Below are positions 1-9,772 of a stretch of DNA of 64,000 bases, one piece after another. Each line of letters starts with the position of its first letter. The first letter of the stretch is position 1. The notes beneath the pieces are model-generated. The model saw only the letters and a program-made list of their open reading frames with translations, searched no databases and was not told the origin of the DNA. Source of the stretch: Parendozoicomonas haliclonae. Its GTDB lineage: Bacteria > Pseudomonadota > Gammaproteobacteria > Pseudomonadales > Endozoicomonadaceae. The position numbers and the translations under genes were made by a program. The DNA lies in assembly GCF_900174585.1 (NCBI RefSeq), contig NZ_FWPT01000006.1:124001-188000 (forward strand), in the 5' to 3' direction.

Positions 1-95
1 AAGTGGGGGCAGTACGCGTGTCTGGATGTTGTGTGAACTCAAGCCAAGAGCCAATGGAACCGGCATTGCTTTTGTCAGATTGAGGTACAACGACG

Positions 96-806
96 ATGTT
101 ACGCAGTGCAAAAACAATACTGGCCTCTGTTATCGCAGCAGGTGCGACTATAGGAGGGATGCAGTCTGCATCGGCAGCCTTGCAGGAAGGTGATGCTGCG
201 GTGATGGTGGGTGGCTCGTATATTTACATGAATGAGACGTCATACAAGTTCCGGCCTGATGGTCAGGCAGAATACAACACCAAGGTGAAGCTCAAAAAAG
301 ATAAAGATCCATTCACCGCCAGCCTCGATTTTTTGATTATGGCTACTGATGATATTGCGGTGAATGTAGGTACCAGCTGGCCTGCTACAGTAAAGCGTAA
401 GTTAAAGGATCCGGTTGATGGCAATGCAGGGAAATCTCAATATAAGATAATGCCTTTTCATGTTCTTGGTCAGTATTACTTCCTTCCCCCTCAAGAAGAA
501 CTGCGGCCTTATGTCGGTTTTGGTCTGCACTATACTCACTTTAGTGACTTCAAATCTGGTAGTGAAAAATGGGATAAAGTCGAGTTCGACAAATCTTATG
601 GGGTTGTCGGTAAGTTGGGGCTTGTATTCAATATTGATGAAGAAAGCTTTATTGATGCCTCTGCCAGTTGGTATTACCTGGAGCCAGACGGCAAGGTTAA
701 GCTGAAGGATCCTGGTGGTAGTGCTACAGGGGACATAAAAGGTAAGTTAAAAGATGCCAAGATGAACCCTTGGATCTTTAACGTAAGCTTTGGTTTCAAG
801 ATCTGA
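96..806 (+). CDS. OmpW family outer membrane beta-barrel protein
   Basis: Predicted small outer membrane porin of 236 aa. The N-terminus is a Sec signal peptide with cleavage likely after the ASA at about residue 27. The mature part has alternating aromatic/hydrophobic strands, the YVGFGLHYTHF strand typical of OmpW near residue 141, and a C-terminal aromatic strand ending FGFKI, as expected for insertion by the BAM complex. OmpW proteins form 8-stranded barrels with a narrow hydrophobic channel, and their substrate is usually unknown. The ATG at 96 follows a GAGG at about 81-84. The loops are unusually rich in repeated Lys-Leu-Lys-Asp motifs (for example KRKLKDP and KVKLKDP), which look like internal short repeats. 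The gene stands alone and ends at a good terminator. Confidence 0.82.
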   Translation: MLRSAKTILASVIAAGATIGGMQSASAALQEGDAAVMVGGSYIYMNETSYKFRPDGQAEYNTKVKLKKDKDPFTASLDFLIMATDDIAVNVGTSWPATVKRKLKDPVDGNAGKSQYKIMPFHVLGQYYFLPPQEELRPYVGFGLHYTHFSDFKSGSEKWDKVEFDKSYGVVGKLGLVFNIDEESFIDASASWYYLEPDGKVKLKDPGGSATGDIKGKLKDAKMNPWIFNVSFGFKI

Positions 807-830
807 TATCGATGAGTCGTGAGTGTTTAT

Positions 831-862
831 AAAGAGCCCATTTTCAAGGGCTCTTTCTCTTT
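831..862 (+). terminator. Rho-independent terminator of the ompW-like gene
   Basis: AAAGAGCCC (831-839) pairs perfectly with GGGCTCTTT (848-856) around an 8-nt loop and is followed by a T-rich run. It lies 25 bp after the porin stop codon. Its position between convergent genes suggests it may also serve the minus-strand LysR gene ending at 875. Confidence 0.85.
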
Positions 863-874
863 GTACAAAACACC

Positions 875-1747
875 CTACGACAACTCCTGTTCAATCAGTC
901 CAATAAGGTGAGTAATGCGTGCGGGTTGGTTGTCCCATTGTCGTTTAGCCAGATAGATTACCTCTTCCACAGGAGTAATCAGGTTGTGGCTGGTAATCAG
1001 ATGCTGATCTGGAAAAGCCGCCACAGCATGAGCGGGTAAAACGGTAAAACCCAGATTGCGAGCAACGGGCTGCAGGATCATGGCGATCTGATTCGAGAAT
1101 CCTTTCTGTTCAAACTGTCCGGTTTCATGGAATTCTGGATAGTTGGCTCCCAGCAACAGGCTGGCATGATGCGCTCCATCGGGATGGTCGATATAACCAA
1201 GCTTCAGAAGAGACTCCCAACTGATATCGGTAACCTGTGAGCTGGTCACCAGACAGAGTTGCTCGCGAGCAATAGGCACGCAGGTAATACTGGAATGGCT
1301 GGACGGACGGGTGATCAGGCCAATATCCAGCTTGCGCTCTTCCAGTGCCTGTTCAATACCCAGGTTGGAAGCAAAGGTGTAATTGATATTCAGTTTTGGA
1401 TGGCTTTGCTGCCAATCCAGAATTTTGGGGTAGAGCTTCAGGCCAACACTGCCAGGGCTGGCTATACGACAGCGCCCACTAAATGGATCATCCACTTTCA
1501 GGGTTGTTTCCAATTCATTCAACTGCAGCAGAGTTTGTCTTCCCTGCTTGTAAACAGACTCACCCGTCTCTGTGAGGTGAAAGCGTTTCCCTTCCCGTTG
1601 TATCAGGTGGTGCCCAAGGTAACTTTCCAGCTTCTGAATGTGTTGGCTGACTCCGGGCTGAGTCATGGCCAGCTTTTCTGCCGTTCGGGTGAAGTGGCCT
1701 GTTTCAATCAGGGTGCAGAAGGTGTTGAGCCAGACAAGGTTAATCAT
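875..1747 (-). CDS. LysR family transcriptional regulator
   Basis: 290-aa LysR-type regulator. Residues 1-60 form the winged helix-turn-helix, with the typical pattern TAEKLAMTQPGVSQHIQKLE. Residues 90-290 form the periplasmic-binding-protein-like effector domain. The long recognition helix and short inter-domain linker give a normal family length. It is divergent from the VOC-family gene starting at 1844, and the 96-bp gap carries nested dyads, so control of itself and of the neighbour is likely. Overall similarity is to the ArgP/IciA branch, but the effector cannot be deduced. Confidence is high for the family and low for the ligand. Confidence 0.9.
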   Translation of the reverse strand: MINLVWLNTFCTLIETGHFTRTAEKLAMTQPGVSQHIQKLESYLGHHLIQREGKRFHLTETGESVYKQGRQTLLQLNELETTLKVDDPFSGRCRIASPGSVGLKLYPKILDWQQSHPKLNINYTFASNLGIEQALEERKLDIGLITRPSSHSSITCVPIAREQLCLVTSSQVTDISWESLLKLGYIDHPDGAHHASLLLGANYPEFHETGQFEQKGFSNQIAMILQPVARNLGFTVLPAHAVAAFPDQHLITSHNLITPVEEVIYLAKRQWDNQPARITHLIGLIEQELS

Positions 1748-1781
1748 TAGCAGGCGTTATCAATAAAATCACTAATGATAA
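1745..1781. promoter_or_regulatory. Nested dyads in the LysR/VOC divergent intergenic region
   Basis: Two interleaved inverted repeats lie at the LysR start: CATTAG (1745-1750) with CTAATG (1772-1777), and TTATCA (1757-1762) with TGATAA (1776-1781). AT-rich interrupted dyads in the gap of a divergent LysR pair are the usual form of LysR autoregulatory sites. Binding by this regulator is inferred. Confidence 0.45.
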
Positions 1782-1843
1782 TTTCAGGCCGGCATTTTTG
1801 CCCGCTATTCTTCCGGCATCACTTCTTCCCCTGAGAGAACGTT

Positions 1844-2347
1844 ATGTCTGAGCAACGCTATCCACGCAGCCTGTCTCATATCGGTATTTCTGTGCCTGAC
1901 CTGGAAGCGGCCGTAAAGTTTTATACGAAAGTTATGGGCTGGTATTTGATTATGAAGCCTACTGAAATTATTGAAGACGACAGTGCAATCGGTGAAATGT
2001 GTACCGATGTATTCGGTGCAGGCTGGAAACGCTTCAAAATCGCACATCTATCCACAGGCGATCGCATCGGTGTAGAGATATTTCAGTTTGATGGCGCTGA
2101 GAACCCGGAGAACAATTTTGAGTATTGGAAGACCGGTGTATTCCATTACTGCGTGCAGGATCCTGATCTGGAAGGTCTGGCTGCAAAAATTGTCGAGCAT
2201 GGTGGCAAGGCCAGAATGAAGGCGCCTCGTTTTTATTATCCGGGCGAAAAGCCTTACCGCATGATTTATATGGAAGATCCGTTCGGCAATATTGTTGAAA
2301 TCTACAGCCACAGTTATGAACTGACCTACTCAGCAGGTGCTTACTGA
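1844..2347 (+). CDS. VOC/glyoxalase-bleomycin resistance superfamily protein
   Basis: 167-aa vicinal-oxygen-chelate protein with the paired beta-alpha-beta-beta-beta modules of glyoxalase I-like enzymes. Candidate metal ligands sit in the expected places: His in SHIGIS near residue 13, Glu in GVEIF near residue 79, His in VFHYCV near residue 102, and Glu in NIVEIYSHS near residue 152. Such proteins act as lactoylglutathione lyases, ring-cleaving dioxygenases or isomerases, and nothing here fixes the substrate. The reading start is ATG after GAGAGAACGTT. It is divergently paired with a LysR regulator, which suggests inducible use against a small metabolite or toxic aldehyde. Confidence 0.85.
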   Translation: MSEQRYPRSLSHIGISVPDLEAAVKFYTKVMGWYLIMKPTEIIEDDSAIGEMCTDVFGAGWKRFKIAHLSTGDRIGVEIFQFDGAENPENNFEYWKTGVFHYCVQDPDLEGLAAKIVEHGGKARMKAPRFYYPGEKPYRMIYMEDPFGNIVEIYSHSYELTYSAGAY

Positions 2348-2364
2348 GCAGGTCATACCGGGAG

Positions 2365-4293
2365 TTAGCGTCCTCGCAGGAACAGCTTATCCAGCTCCGA
2401 CATGGTCAGTTGTGTCCATGTCGGACGACCATGGTTACATTGTCCGCTTCTTTCCGTCTGCTCCATATCCCGGAGCAGACCGTTCATTTCAGGAATCGTC
2501 AGCTTCCGGTTGGCTCGCACTGAGCCATGGCAGGCCATTGTCGCCAGCATTTCATCAATATGCGCTTTCACCTGATCGCTGGAACCATGTTTGGCAAAGT
2601 CTTCCAGCAGTTTTCTCACCATATCGGCGACATTGGCTCCCCGCAGAAGAGCCGGAATCTGACGAACGACAATGGTTTCCGGCCCCATACGCTCCAGGGT
2701 AAAGCCCAGCTTGGTAATGTCATCAGCGAATTCATCCACAGCATCGGCCTGTTCCAGACTGACTGCGACAGATTCCGGCACCAGCATTGGCTGGGCGGTA
2801 ATACCCGCTCCATGCCATGCGGTTTTCATACGCTCATAGGTAATACGTTCGTGGGCGGCATGCATATCCACCAGAACCATACCGTTGCTGTTTTCGGAAA
2901 GGATATAAATACCTTTCAACTGGGCAACGGCAAAACCCAGTGGTGGGACGTCCTCATCCTTCGTTTCCGGTAAGGCCTGCGGCGTTGCAGATGCTGCTGG
3001 CTCGTGCAGCTGCTTATAAACATCAATCTGATCCCGAACCGCCATTGGGGACGGTTGTTGCTGCGGAGTAAAAGCCGCTGCGGCCTGTTGGCTGTATCCG
3101 GAACCGGAGGCTGAAGTTGCCACAGGTGCTGTTGATGGCGTGAACGATGTCGAAGCTTGTGAAGAAAAGTCCACCTGTGCCTGAGGATTCAGGTTGATAC
3201 GTTCCTGTGCCGCAAACTCGCCACCCTGAATGCCTGTGGCTGATGGTGAGGCTGGAGCATCAAGTGTTGCGGGGGAGAGTTGATCTTCCGGGCGCACGGA
3301 AGCCAGTGCCTTGTTCAAGGTGCTGAACAGGAAGTTGTGGACAGAACGGCCATCCCGGAAGCGAATCTCATGTTTGGTCGGGTGTACGTTTACATCCACC
3401 TGCGCCGGGTCCAGCTCAAGATAGAGAACGAAAACAGGATGACGGCCACCGTAAAGAACATCACGGTAAGCCTGACGAATCGCATGGGCAATCAGGCGAT
3501 CTTTTACAGCCCGGCCATTGACATAGAAATACTGCAGATCAGCCTGAGCGCGAGAGAAGGTTGGCAAACCGACCCAACCCCACAGGCGTAGATCAGGAGA
3601 TTCCATATCAATCACCACGGCGTTATCCATCAGCTGTGGTGACAGCAGGGTGGCAATACGACGCTCCATCTCAACGCGGGTTTTGGCCGGGCGTAGCTGG
3701 TGGATGGTCCGCTGGTTATGGCGCAGAGTGAAGCCCACATCGTAATGGCTGAGTGCCAGACGTTTTACCACTTCTTCCAGATGACCAAACTCGGTCTTTT
3801 CCGTGCGCAGAAATTTGCGGCGAGCCGGCGTGTTGAAGAACAGGTCACGCATTTCTACGGTTGTGCCGATCGGATGGGGTGCCGGAGATGAAATGGTTTC
3901 CATATCCCGGCCTTCGGCGAAAACCTTCCAGCCGGTGTCTTGCCCTTCAGAGTTGGCCGTTAGTGTTAAGCGGGAAACAGAGCTGATCGATGCCAGTGCT
4001 TCACCCCGGAAACCCAGGCTGCCTACGGCTTCCAGATCTTCAAGTGCACTGATTTTGCTGGTGGCGTGGCGAGAGAGTGCCAGTGCCAGATCATCTTTCG
4101 GTATGCCGGAACCATTATCTCGAATACGAATCAGGCGAACTCCGCCATTTTCGACTTCAATATCAATCCGGTTGGCACCAGCGTCTATAGAGTTTTCCAG
4201 CAGCTCCTTGACCACCGAAGCCGGACGTTCGACAACCTCACCGGCCGCGATCTGGTTGGCAAGGCGAGGACTGAGCTGCTGAATTCTGCGCAT
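2365..4293 (-). CDS. mutL: DNA mismatch repair protein MutL
   Basis: 642-aa MutL. The N-terminal GHKL ATPase has [11 protein letters not shown] (residues 30-40), the DNGSGI motif and GFRGEAL. A Pro/Gln/Ser-rich linker (about 350-440) precedes the C-terminal dimerisation domain, which ends with the conserved QCNHGRPT. Residues 476-487 read [12 protein letters not shown], matching the endonuclease metal motif D-Q-H-A-x2-E-x4-E except for Met at the Gln position. This is the form found in MutH-independent mismatch repair, as in Pseudomonas. The gene is convergent with the VOC gene, 17 bp away. MutL couples MutS mismatch recognition to strand incision and helicase loading. Confidence 0.97.
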   Translation of the reverse strand: MRRIQQLSPRLANQIAAGEVVERPASVVKELLENSIDAGANRIDIEVENGGVRLIRIRDNGSGIPKDDLALALSRHATSKISALEDLEAVGSLGFRGEALASISSVSRLTLTANSEGQDTGWKVFAEGRDMETISSPAPHPIGTTVEMRDLFFNTPARRKFLRTEKTEFGHLEEVVKRLALSHYDVGFTLRHNQRTIHQLRPAKTRVEMERRIATLLSPQLMDNAVVIDMESPDLRLWGWVGLPTFSRAQADLQYFYVNGRAVKDRLIAHAIRQAYRDVLYGGRHPVFVLYLELDPAQVDVNVHPTKHEIRFRDGRSVHNFLFSTLNKALASVRPEDQLSPATLDAPASPSATGIQGGEFAAQERINLNPQAQVDFSSQASTSFTPSTAPVATSASGSGYSQQAAAAFTPQQQPSPMAVRDQIDVYKQLHEPAASATPQALPETKDEDVPPLGFAVAQLKGIYILSENSNGMVLVDMHAAHERITYERMKTAWHGAGITAQPMLVPESVAVSLEQADAVDEFADDITKLGFTLERMGPETIVVRQIPALLRGANVADMVRKLLEDFAKHGSSDQVKAHIDEMLATMACHGSVRANRKLTIPEMNGLLRDMEQTERSGQCNHGRPTWTQLTMSELDKLFLRGR

Positions 4294-4405
4294 GAGTTAT
4301 TTTACGTGTGCTGAAAAGAAAAGAGTGTACCGCGAAACCGTCGGCTTTTTATATGCCGGCTTCTCGACTCAAACGTGTGCGTTATTTACCTGAACAGGTG
4401 ATGGC

Positions 4406-6256
4406 ATGATCAGCTTGATAAAGAAAGGGTATGCAACGGCGTTATCGGTACTGGTTTGCACGCTGGTTTATGGTGTTGTGTCCTGCTATCCGCTGGTGGT
4501 GATGGCAGGAGGAACACCAGAGTTGAAGAGGGCTACCCAACGGGGCTCCTCTTCAGCACCACCGGCTCAGGGCATTCAGCAGGGTGGCAGCAGCAGACGT
4601 GTCAGTCTGGACGCAAGGGTGCAGGCGGGAGGGCTCAACAGGCTGGAGCAAAAAATTGATGAGGATCTGGCCTCATTTATCGATGGCATGCCCTATGACC
4701 GGCAGCAGGTGTTTATCGATATGCTGCAGTCTCCGAAGAATGCTCTCTTATTGATGATGGCCGCCAAGAACCCAGTTTTTGCAGAAACTCTTCAGGCTTA
4801 TATGGAGATTCCGGATGAGCTGCAGGAGTCTTATCAAAAATTCCGGAATGAAACTTCGGCAGCTTTTCAGCAGATTCCCAAGGCTTATAAGTCTTCATTT
4901 AACAGTCATGATGTCAGCGATCTGCCGCTGAGTGCCGGGCTGGTGGAGTCGGTGCAGAAGGGGATCTCGCAAAATAATATTTACTGGGTCTACTTCTTTC
5001 TCAGTCTGCTGGGCTGGGGAGGCGCTGGTCTTGCGGCAGCGTTTCAGCCGGCGTTGCTTCCGGCCATTGGTGGATCAGACGCGATAGCGACAGTTTATGA
5101 AACGAATATGCGGCCGGTTTGTCGGCTGGTTGGTGAATCTTTTCAGATTGAAGGGCCGCTGCGCTCGCTGCGTTTGTCCTCCAACCGGCTTCTGCAGTCA
5201 ACCTGCGTAAGTGGGGCAATCGCAGCCATACCCGGTGTGACAGAAAATATTTTTATGCCATTGGTCATGACAGGCGTACTCACGGGTTTGAAAGCTTACC
5301 TGGCTTATCAGGAACATCATGGACGACGCCAGCTGGAAGATTCTTCCCTTGAGAACCTGGGGGATCTTGTTGAGCGGGTTGAGGCACAGTTACAGGGGGA
5401 TCTTGAAACCACTAAAACACTGATTAAATCGCAGGAAACTGCTCACCTGCTGGATACCATCGCCCAAAGACCTTCTCTATTACTGCCAGTGGGCGCCGCA
5501 TTCAGCCGTATGAAGCCGGATGAGTTTAATAAGGTCAGCCAGGCTGTCATGGCTGTCTCTGCCAGTGTGGGGGACCCGGATCTGCCGGATAGCGCCTGGG
5601 GCAATTATGTGGAACGGGTTCTGGATATTAAACCGCATATCAAAGGTGTAAATCCGCGCACATCCGGGATTTTAAATGCCCTATATAACGTCTTTAAAGA
5701 TCGGAAAACAGCGTCCATTTATGGCCCTTTGATTACCGGGTTCGCGCTTGTCTTTATGCTGCATACCGGTATTCCTCTGGCATTTGGAGTTGTTGCTCCC
5801 TATATGCAGGTGATTGGTAACTCGACCGCCACCATTATTCCGACTTCCAACCTGACGCAAGTCTGTGCAGGGCTGAACTTTACTGTTCCCGGTCCTGTTG
5901 GTGCAGAAATTGTTGGCGAGGTTGTGGATGTTGCTGGCTCTACGCTAGGTGGTGTTTTAACAGCACTGACAGCGAATACTGTAACCCTGTTTATCCGGGC
6001 GATGTATTCTCCTTGCCAGTGGATCTTATCCAGTCCGTCACTGAAACGAGCGGCCAGCGGCTGCTTTGGCTGGTTACGCTATCTGTGCTGCCGGGGAAAA
6101 CGTCCGAATCGGGAGCAAGATGATAGTGATGAGCTGACTGATATCCTGATTCAGGAGAAGGCAACTCTGCTAAACCCTCAGCAACAGGGAACACCTCCGG
6201 GTACGCCAGCACCTGCTTCATTCGGTTCGTCATCGGATGATGAGAGTGCGGTATAA
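4406..6256 (+). CDS. Exported/membrane protein of unknown function (616 aa)
   Basis: Not recognised. Residues 1-35 form a signal peptide or anchor (hydrophobic stretch ALSVLVCTLVYGVV). A Ser/Gln/Gly-rich low-complexity stretch (about 38-70) follows, then a helical domain. There are hydrophobic, Gly/Ala-rich membrane-like segments near 192-222, 445-475 and 505-535. A basic, Cys-containing segment near 555-570 is followed by an acidic and Pro-rich tail ending in SSDDESAV. The layout (export signal, helical domain, amphipathic hydrophobic stretches, polar tail) could fit a pore-forming or translocated protein, but this is speculation. It is convergent with the 951-aa gene; the stop codons are 7 bp apart. 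Confidence 0.8.
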   Translation: MISLIKKGYATALSVLVCTLVYGVVSCYPLVVMAGGTPELKRATQRGSSSAPPAQGIQQGGSSRRVSLDARVQAGGLNRLEQKIDEDLASFIDGMPYDRQQVFIDMLQSPKNALLLMMAAKNPVFAETLQAYMEIPDELQESYQKFRNETSAAFQQIPKAYKSSFNSHDVSDLPLSAGLVESVQKGISQNNIYWVYFFLSLLGWGGAGLAAAFQPALLPAIGGSDAIATVYETNMRPVCRLVGESFQIEGPLRSLRLSSNRLLQSTCVSGAIAAIPGVTENIFMPLVMTGVLTGLKAYLAYQEHHGRRQLEDSSLENLGDLVERVEAQLQGDLETTKTLIKSQETAHLLDTIAQRPSLLLPVGAAFSRMKPDEFNKVSQAVMAVSASVGDPDLPDSAWGNYVERVLDIKPHIKGVNPRTSGILNALYNVFKDRKTASIYGPLITGFALVFMLHTGIPLAFGVVAPYMQVIGNSTATIIPTSNLTQVCAGLNFTVPGPVGAEIVGEVVDVAGSTLGGVLTALTANTVTLFIRAMYSPCQWILSSPSLKRAASGCFGWLRYLCCRGKRPNREQDDSDELTDILIQEKATLLNPQQQGTPPGTPAPASFGSSSDDESAV

Positions 6257-6263
6257 ATAAAAA

Positions 6264-9119
6264 TTATTTTTTTCGATCCATAAACGAGCGAGATGTACTG
6301 ACTTGGAAGCGGGTGTTCTGAATTGATAAAGGCTGTACGGCTGAAGGAAGAGCTTTGGGCCCCAAAGATACACCAGAGTAGCTGATGCTTCGTACCCGGC
6401 TGCTCTCCTGCAGATCTGTGCCGTACTTTCCCCAGTTAGGGATCAGGGCTTCTGGAGCGAAGTCTTCTGCTGTCAGAAGCTGCGCAGGCTGAATTTCACC
6501 GGAAATGATAGCTGCCATAAGTCGTGTATTTTCAAGGTCAAAGTGCGTTTCACCGGTACCGATTGCGATCTGGGTGCGGGATGTGGGGGAACAATAGACA
6601 GACAGGCGAGTGAAATCGATTGGGTCAACGCCATCGGTTAGTGACAGCAGTTGTCTGGTTTGGTCATCTATCTTCGGTGCTGTTTGTTTGCTGATAACAT
6701 CTTTTTTGGTGGCTCCTTCTCCTTCTTTGAGTGCTCTCTTTATTGGAGTTTTGGTCTCCAACATCAGTTGATGCACGTCGTAGGTCAGTCTGGGCATTGA
6801 GTCATCAAAAATAATGGTTTCAAAAATGGACTCCAGACCCGCTTGACCGACCAGGGCCGTCAACAGCTCCCGTTTTTTCTCCTTTGAAAGCGTTGCAAGC
6901 ATGAGACGTATGCTTTCGTTATTAAGGGGCTTGCTGGTATTGGCCTGTTGTAACAGGAACAGGGTGAGCACCAGCTCATCGGTCAGATTCTCCAGAGGAT
7001 CATGACTTTTCAGGATGCGGGACAGGAACTGACTGACTTCAGGTCGGCTGAAAAACACACCAAGGTCTTCTATCTCTGCGGGCAATACTGTTGCCGGTGG
7101 CAGGTATTCCAGATCCTTTGTGTTGTGAATGAACCATGCCGATATAGACGATAAGGCTTGGCTTATTACTGCCAGAATATATTCGAGCTGTTTGTGGTCT
7201 TTTGTTTGAGTGGCTTGTTCCCAGATTTCCGGCAGTCGGGTAACAAACGCTGGGAGCGGCCATTGGAGCGTCGGTGATTCAAAGCTTTCCGGTGCCCTAT
7301 ATCTGGCTTTAACCCGCCATTCCGCCAGTTGTTTAACCAGTGTGACCTGCGTATCCATCAGATTCAGATCCGCCATAAAGCCGGTATACAGAGGATGGCC
7401 AAGTATTAATGAAGACAGTTGATTAACCGTTGCAGCACCACCCTTAACAGGAATAGCTGTGTTCTTACTCGTTTGTACTTTCTTCAAGGAATCCAGAATG
7501 GTAGGTACATGATTTTGCCAGTCAACAATGCTGATCTTCTCCGTCTGGCAGGTAAGCAGAGCATCAATAATGTTAAAGAACTCTGTGCTGCAGCTCTGTG
7601 CTGACATTAGATGAGACAATTGTCGTCCAGGCTCCAGCTGCATGGCCTGGATGTCTGGAGTACTGGCTGTCATAAGGATTGAGGTGGATAGAGTCTGACT
7701 GTATTGGGCATCATCCCAGAATGCCGGTTCTTCTTTTGGGACAACGGCCATCCATAGTCCAGCCTGATGGGTCACTGTCAGCTCGGCTTCAGAATATTCG
7801 ATCTCCGTACCTTTGGGTTGATAGACGGTATCTTCATCAACTGCTGACGATGCCGGACCAACACCAACATACTGCTGCCGTTTAATAAAGTTGGCTGAGC
7901 CCACACCATCGATGACACCGACTGCCCTTAAAGGCGCTATCTCTTCTTTTTTTCTGTGGACGCTATTTCGACCATCCTCTGCAGCAGGTTCTGGAATGAT
8001 GATAAGCCGGCTTTTTTGGGATGACTGAAACCTGTGCTCTGTAAGTGGCGGTATAGGGAATGCATGTTGTAACTCTTTGCCAGGATCCAATAAAAGATCA
8101 CTTTCCAGCTGACTCTTTAATTCTTCAAACAGCGCAAGCACCTTGCTTAGGTTTTCTTGTTGCAGTTTTTGATAATCATCAGGAGCTCCAATAATTTCCG
8201 GGGTTTGGATACCAAACATATAGCCACCGGCATAACCAAGAAATACCGGTGATGTTGTTTGAGCGGCCAGCCAGCGCGCTGTTCTTTGTGGTCCCATCAT
8301 CTGGGTTTCCAGTTCATCATCAATAACCAGTATTTCAATATGCGGGTACAAATCACGTGCCGCCTGCTCTTGCTCCTTGCTGGCCTTAACGGAGGGGGAG
8401 GGCGTGGTAAGTTCGATTTCCATTGGAGGCGTATAACGATCGTCAACGGCTATCAGATCCTCATCATCTTCGTCCTCTGAAAGGCTTTCGAGCGTGACCT
8501 GATGCCGGTCATCCTTGTTTTCCTCATCCTCCTGCGGGATTGGCTCGCCTTTCCGAAAGTAGATGGTTACAAAGACTATTGGACGCTGAAGGATGGCTGG
8601 CGCAGCAAACGTTTGCAGCAGGTCAGGAGGTGTCGGGTTTTTCGGCAGCTGCTTTTTTTCGTTTGCGTTTAATGTTTCCAGTAACGTATCGAGCTTTGGA
8701 TATTGTGTGGAAGCTGGCAGCAGGCTGTTGATGCCGCCCAATGGTGGGATATTTCCTGTCATTGGCGCGGTGAGTTCTGCAACTTCAATGTTGGCAACAG
8801 TTGCAGACTTCTCTTCCAGCCATTGTATAACGCTTTTTCGCAGGCTCACTGCTTCCAGGCCGGCAAGATCGGCAATAAGGGCCAGAGGACTGCTGCCGGG
8901 AGGTGGCAGGAGAACAGGTAAGCCTGTTGGTGTATGTTCGGCAGGAGCTGCTTCTGCCCCGGTCGGTGGTGGTTCATCAGTCTGTGTTGAAGGCATGATT
9001 CCCCGGAGTTGCCAGTAGGTTTTCCAGGCTTTGTTATCGGTATTGTTGGCGTGCAGAGAAAGGGAATAGAAAAGGCACAGAAACGTAGCCAGGGCAGCTA
9101 TGCCAAGTGTTCGGTGCAT
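6264..9119 (-). CDS. Large exported protein of unknown function (951 aa)
   Basis: Not recognised. Residues 1-24 form a Sec signal peptide (AALATFLCLFYSLSLHA) with cleavage before NNTDN. The mature part has a Pro/Thr/Glu-rich region near 45-70 and an acidic stretch near 195-225 (LSEDEDDEDLIAVDD). A long helical C-terminal half has LL-rich repeats that look like an all-helical scaffold. No catalytic motif was found. It is transcribed in the same direction as cyaY, 122 bp downstream of it, with a hairpin between. The gene is convergent with the 616-aa gene, which is also exported and unknown. Codon use matches the surroundings, so recent transfer is not evident. Confidence 0.8.
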   Translation of the reverse strand: MHRTLGIAALATFLCLFYSLSLHANNTDNKAWKTYWQLRGIMPSTQTDEPPPTGAEAAPAEHTPTGLPVLLPPPGSSPLALIADLAGLEAVSLRKSVIQWLEEKSATVANIEVAELTAPMTGNIPPLGGINSLLPASTQYPKLDTLLETLNANEKKQLPKNPTPPDLLQTFAAPAILQRPIVFVTIYFRKGEPIPQEDEENKDDRHQVTLESLSEDEDDEDLIAVDDRYTPPMEIELTTPSPSVKASKEQEQAARDLYPHIEILVIDDELETQMMGPQRTARWLAAQTTSPVFLGYAGGYMFGIQTPEIIGAPDDYQKLQQENLSKVLALFEELKSQLESDLLLDPGKELQHAFPIPPLTEHRFQSSQKSRLIIIPEPAAEDGRNSVHRKKEEIAPLRAVGVIDGVGSANFIKRQQYVGVGPASSAVDEDTVYQPKGTEIEYSEAELTVTHQAGLWMAVVPKEEPAFWDDAQYSQTLSTSILMTASTPDIQAMQLEPGRQLSHLMSAQSCSTEFFNIIDALLTCQTEKISIVDWQNHVPTILDSLKKVQTSKNTAIPVKGGAATVNQLSSLILGHPLYTGFMADLNLMDTQVTLVKQLAEWRVKARYRAPESFESPTLQWPLPAFVTRLPEIWEQATQTKDHKQLEYILAVISQALSSISAWFIHNTKDLEYLPPATVLPAEIEDLGVFFSRPEVSQFLSRILKSHDPLENLTDELVLTLFLLQQANTSKPLNNESIRLMLATLSKEKKRELLTALVGQAGLESIFETIIFDDSMPRLTYDVHQLMLETKTPIKRALKEGEGATKKDVISKQTAPKIDDQTRQLLSLTDGVDPIDFTRLSVYCSPTSRTQIAIGTGETHFDLENTRLMAAIISGEIQPAQLLTAEDFAPEALIPNWGKYGTDLQESSRVRSISYSGVSLGPKALPSAVQPLSIQNTRFQVSTSRSFMDRKK

Positions 9120-9196
9120 GCCTATATCTGTTCAGATGGGAAAGGGGCGCAGAGTGTAGTTGGGGATAGGAACAGGTCGAGATGAATTATTAGACA

Positions 9197-9224
9197 TTTC
9201 CGGCCTGAAAACTCAGGCCGGGAA
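9197..9224 (-). terminator. Hairpin downstream of cyaY
   Basis: CCGGCCTGA (9200-9208) and TCAGGCCGG (9213-9221) form a 9-bp stem around a 4-nt loop. Flanking T/A bases can extend it. Read on the minus strand it follows cyaY by about 20 nt, but the T-run after it is weak. Confidence 0.6.
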
Positions 9225-9241
9225 CTGTTCGTGTTATAACG

Positions 9242-9568
9242 TCAGGCTATATCGAGTTGAATCTCTTCGCCGGACTGCTCACTGGCACAGTTGTTCAGCA
9301 GAGAAACCAGCTCTTCACCATTGCTGTCGCAGATCCACAGCTGCTGCTCTTCATCAAAATCAAAGTGAAAACCACCACTGCGGGCGGCAACCCAGAGTTG
9401 GGTGAGAGCGGCCTGACGGCTGAGGATGATCTGGCTGCCATTCTCAAACGTTAAAGTGAGAATGCCGCCGGCGTTCTCATAATCAATATCGGTTTCTAAT
9501 TCTTCGATCGCATCTTCAATGGCAATCATCAATTCGTCGATTTGATCGTTAAATTCATATTCGTTCAT
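9242..9568 (-). CDS. cyaY: Frataxin-like iron-sulfur assembly protein CyaY
   Basis: 108-aa bacterial frataxin. The N-terminal helix is acidic (MNEYEFNDQIDELMIAIEDA), forming the iron-binding ridge. It is followed by the beta-sheet core with NGSQIILSRQ and the WVAARSGGFHFDF strand, which is highly characteristic of CyaY. It regulates cysteine desulfurase IscS and binds iron during Fe-S cluster assembly in the cytosol. It is divergent from lptM-lysA, the conserved arrangement in gamma-proteobacteria. Length and motifs are normal. Confidence 0.95.
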   Translation of the reverse strand: MNEYEFNDQIDELMIAIEDAIEELETDIDYENAGGILTLTFENGSQIILSRQAALTQLWVAARSGGFHFDFDEEQQLWICDSNGEELVSLLNNCASEQSGEEIQLDIA

Positions 9569-9772
9569 AAGGTAATTCGGTTATTCCAATTCATTAAATG
9601 CAGATGTTTTGGCTATCTGCCGATGCTGGGGTGGATTGTCGTACACAGAATCCCGGTGAGCAATCCAACAGACAATATTGTCGGAATTAATCGGTACTGT
9701 AGGTATCTGTCCTGCCTTTGATTACGCAGGTATACTGGATTGATATTGCGCGCAAATTATCGGGAGCTCATC

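Noticed and set aside
9740-9772. Upstream ATG start for lptM
   Set aside because: It would place a polar extension before the lipoprotein signal and has no ribosome binding site; ATG 9773 fits better.
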